Assembly (NCBI GenBank): GCA_964480455.1
Contig: CAYZQI010000001.1
Coordinates: forward strand, 1 to 64,000
From: JAABSX01 sp964480455
Lineage (GTDB): Bacteria; Bacteroidota; Bacteroidia; Cytophagales; Microscillaceae
Direction of reading: 5' to 3'
DNA length: 64,000 nucleotides
Program-made: the position numbers and the translations under genes
Part shown: positions 62,093-64,000 of the stretch, piece by piece
Layout of the letters: each line of letters starts with the position of its first letter
Position numbering within the stretch: position 1 is the stretch's first letter
The notes under the pieces: model-generated
Database searches by the model: none
Seen by the model: only the letters and a program-made list of their open reading frames with translations
What the model was told of the DNA's origin: nothing

Positions 62093-63562
62093 ATGGATTT
62101 TATCTGGCAAAATATATTTGAGGCACTTGTTTATCAGCCCAAAGCACCTATGCTTTTCAACAGTGGTGTATTTTTAGTGCTTTTTATTCTCTTTACCAGT
62201 TTTTACGCCTTGCTTTATCAACACACCCGTGCAAGGGTAGCCTATATGCTGGCATTTAGCTTGTATTTCTATTACAAATCAAGTGGCGTTTTTGTACTCA
62301 ACCTGGCTTTGTGTATCTTGCTTAACTACTATCTAGGCAAGCAAATCCCAAAAATTACCCCTTCTAAGCTACGAACTTGGACTGTAGCCCTTGGCATTGT
62401 GCTCAATGTGGGCTTTTTGATGTATTTCAAATATACTAATTTTTTGCTCAGTAACCTGACGTATCTATTCAGTACCGATTTTGAAAGGTTGGATATTTTC
62501 TTGCCCATTGGCATTTCTTTTTATACCTTTCAGACGGTGAGTTACTTGGTAGATGTGCATAAAGAACGCATCAAACCTTGTGAAAACCTACTAGATTTTG
62601 GATTTTATTTGAGTTTCTTCCCCCAACTCGTGGCAGGTCCTATTGTGAGGGCAAAAGATTTCTTGCCACAAATTCATCAAAAAATTGTATTTGAACGGGC
62701 AGATATGGGCAGCGGATTGTACATGGTAATGAAGGGCTTGGTCAAAAAAGCCATCATCGCCGACTATCTCGCCCAATATGCCGACATCATCTATCAAAAC
62801 CCTAGTGGCTACTCAGGCTTTGAAAACCTCATGGCGATGTATGCTTATACTTTGCAGATTTATTGTGATTTTTCGGGCTACTCGGATATGGCAATCGGCT
62901 TGGCACTTATTCTCGGCTTCCGCCTTCCCGAAAACTTCAGAAGCCCCTACAATGCCAAAGACATCACCGAGTTTTGGCGCAGGTGGCACATCAGCCTTTC
63001 TACTTGGCTTCGCGATTACATTTACATTCCACTAGGAGGCAACCGACACGGTGTGGAGAAACAGTACCTTTTTTTAATGCTTACCATGCTGATTGGGGGT
63101 TTTTGGCACGGGGCAGATTGGAAGTTTGTTTTTTGGGGCGGTATGCACGGTTTGGGGCTAATTGTGCATAAGATTTTTAGCGAAACTGCCCGCGAAATGG
63201 AGTGGAACAGGGCTTTGCTCACACCGCTGGGCTGGCTGCTTACTTTTCATTTCGTAGCTTTTCTCTGGATATTCTTTCGTGCAGATAGCTTTGCGGTGGC
63301 TTCGCTTTCCATCAATAAAATTGTATTTGATTTTGACTGGGCATACCTCGTGCCTTTTTTACAGACAAGAGGCTTACTGATGCTAGTACTTGTGGTAGGC
63401 TATGCACTGCATTTCACCTCCGAAAAAGACAAAACCCAACTCGAGAACTACTTCGGCACGCTTCCAGTGCCTGCCAAAGCCATTGCGCTGATACTCATCA
63501 TTCAACTTATGCTACAAATACAAAGTGAAAACGTACAGCCATTTATTTATTTTCAGTTTTGA
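62093..63562 (+). CDS. MBOAT-family O-acyltransferase
   Basis: A 489-residue membrane protein with ten or more membrane segments, of the AlgI/PatA/DltB type. The family core is complete: DFGFYLSFFPQLVAGPIVRA, IYCDFSGYSDMAIGLAL, TEFWRRWHISLSTWLRDYIYIPLGG and the catalytic histidines in GGFWHGADWKFVFWGGMHGLG. It would pass an acyl (probably acetyl) group across the inner membrane to the partner SGNH protein encoded directly upstream. The ATG at 62,093 is used rather than a TTG 12 bases earlier. Confidence 0.9.
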   Translation: MDFIWQNIFEALVYQPKAPMLFNSGVFLVLFILFTSFYALLYQHTRARVAYMLAFSLYFYYKSSGVFVLNLALCILLNYYLGKQIPKITPSKLRTWTVALGIVLNVGFLMYFKYTNFLLSNLTYLFSTDFERLDIFLPIGISFYTFQTVSYLVDVHKERIKPCENLLDFGFYLSFFPQLVAGPIVRAKDFLPQIHQKIVFERADMGSGLYMVMKGLVKKAIIADYLAQYADIIYQNPSGYSGFENLMAMYAYTLQIYCDFSGYSDMAIGLALILGFRLPENFRSPYNAKDITEFWRRWHISLSTWLRDYIYIPLGGNRHGVEKQYLFLMLTMLIGGFWHGADWKFVFWGGMHGLGLIVHKIFSETAREMEWNRALLTPLGWLLTFHFVAFLWIFFRADSFAVASLSINKIVFDFDWAYLVPFLQTRGLLMLVLVVGYALHFTSEKDKTQLENYFGTLPVPAKAIALILIIQLMLQIQSENVQPFIYFQF

Positions 63563-63659
63563 GGTGTCAAGAAAGTGCTAAACAATTCAGCCATACAAAG
63601 ATTTTATTTGCAGCATAAATACTGGTACTTCAAACACTACTGCTTTTCGCTCAAAAAAA

Positions 63660-64000
63660 ATGATAGAACTCAATACAAAGTGGCTCTTACTGGGTAATTT
63701 AATCATCACAGGTTATCTCACAGGCTTGATTTGGACTATTCAAGTGGTGCATTACCCTAGCTTTGCAAAGTTTAGCCCCGAAGATTTTTTGGCTTTTCAC
63801 CATTTTCACACCAGCCGCATTACGCTCATTGTGGCATTGCCTATGGTGCTTGAGCTTTCCCTTGCTGGCGTTTTACTGATGAATAATCCCAGTGCTTTAC
63901 TTGGATTATGGCTCAATGTATTTTTGTTTGGCTTGGTGCTATTGCTGTGGGCAAGTACTTTCTTCTGGGCTATTCCGCTACACAACCGCCTAGAGCAAAG
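63660..64000 (+). CDS. Membrane protein, 3' end outside the window
   Basis: An ATG at 63,660 opens a frame that is still open at the window edge (113 codons visible). The sequence begins MIELNTKWLLLGNLIITGYL and includes IWTIQVVHYPSFAKFSPEDF, FHHFHTSRITLIVALPMVLEL and a third hydrophobic segment with LLLWASTFFWAIPLHNRL. Three to four membrane helices with conserved-looking histidines and a 'Q-V-V-H-Y-P-S-F' loop resemble small DUF1772-like or unnamed Bacteroidota membrane proteins. Function unknown. It follows the MBOAT gene by about 100 bases and could share its operon. Confidence 0.65.
   Translation, partial: MIELNTKWLLLGNLIITGYLTGLIWTIQVVHYPSFAKFSPEDFLAFHHFHTSRITLIVALPMVLELSLAGVLLMNNPSALLGLWLNVFLFGLVLLLWASTFFWAIPLHNRLEQ

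Overview
The window looks like chromosomal DNA of an AT-rich Bacteroidota species, most probably a Cytophagales-type organism. The evidence is a large exported protein with a type IX secretion C-terminal sorting domain, promoters of the TTG-N20-TAnnTTTG type, SiaC/DUF1987 and LemA-like proteins, GpmI as the phosphoglycerate mutase, and no strong Shine-Dalgarno sequences. The genus is not determined.

Layout. Positions 1-36,900 are mostly core genes in short operons: trmB-prmC, siaC, a GT-C glycosyltransferase, dnaG, folC, gpmI, a succinate dehydrogenase/fumarate reductase flavoprotein gene without its partner subunits, a histone-deacetylase-like hydrolase, a DUF819 membrane protein, a TlpA-like thioredoxin, a membrane histidine kinase, an RluA-type pseudouridine synthase and a lipoprotein pair. 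Scattered among them are decayed genes (Rpn-like, DUF1016-like and IS5-like fragments, and one frameshifted gene) and five copies of a 108-121 bp dispersed repeat. A small XRE + Rha regulator pair at 34.2-35.4 kb looks phage-derived.

Positions 36,901-57,318 form an integrated genomic island of about 20.4 kb. It is bounded by 64-bp direct repeats (62/64 identical), and the right repeat overlaps the 3' end of mnmE. The right third carries the mobility and replication module: tyrosine recombinase, two HTH excisionase-like proteins, an RteC-like protein, a Toprim-VapE primase/helicase and a coiled-coil membrane protein. The centre carries a co-directional defence cargo: Eco57I-type DNA methyltransferase, DarT toxin, DarG antitoxin, PLD-nuclease/SNF2-helicase fusion and a PIN-like nuclease, read from one recognisable promoter just upstream of the methylase. 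Two repeat arrays (a TGTGGTAA/TTACCACA dyad and a helically phased TTAC array) are candidate replication or control sites. I saw no relaxase or conjugation genes.

Positions 57,319-64,000 return to core functions: mnmE, a ViaA-like VWA protein, an SGNH hydrolase + MBOAT acyltransferase operon, and the start of a membrane protein that runs off the window.

The points most worth a second look are the composite methylase-DarTG-PLD/helicase-PIN operon, which carries a sequence scar suggesting that darTG was inserted between two older genes; a 33-bp palindrome family with fixed ends and a variable stem (AGAC-N8-TTT-N3-AAA-N8'-GTCT), three copies of which are read in frame inside the methylase gene; and the island's two repeat arrays.
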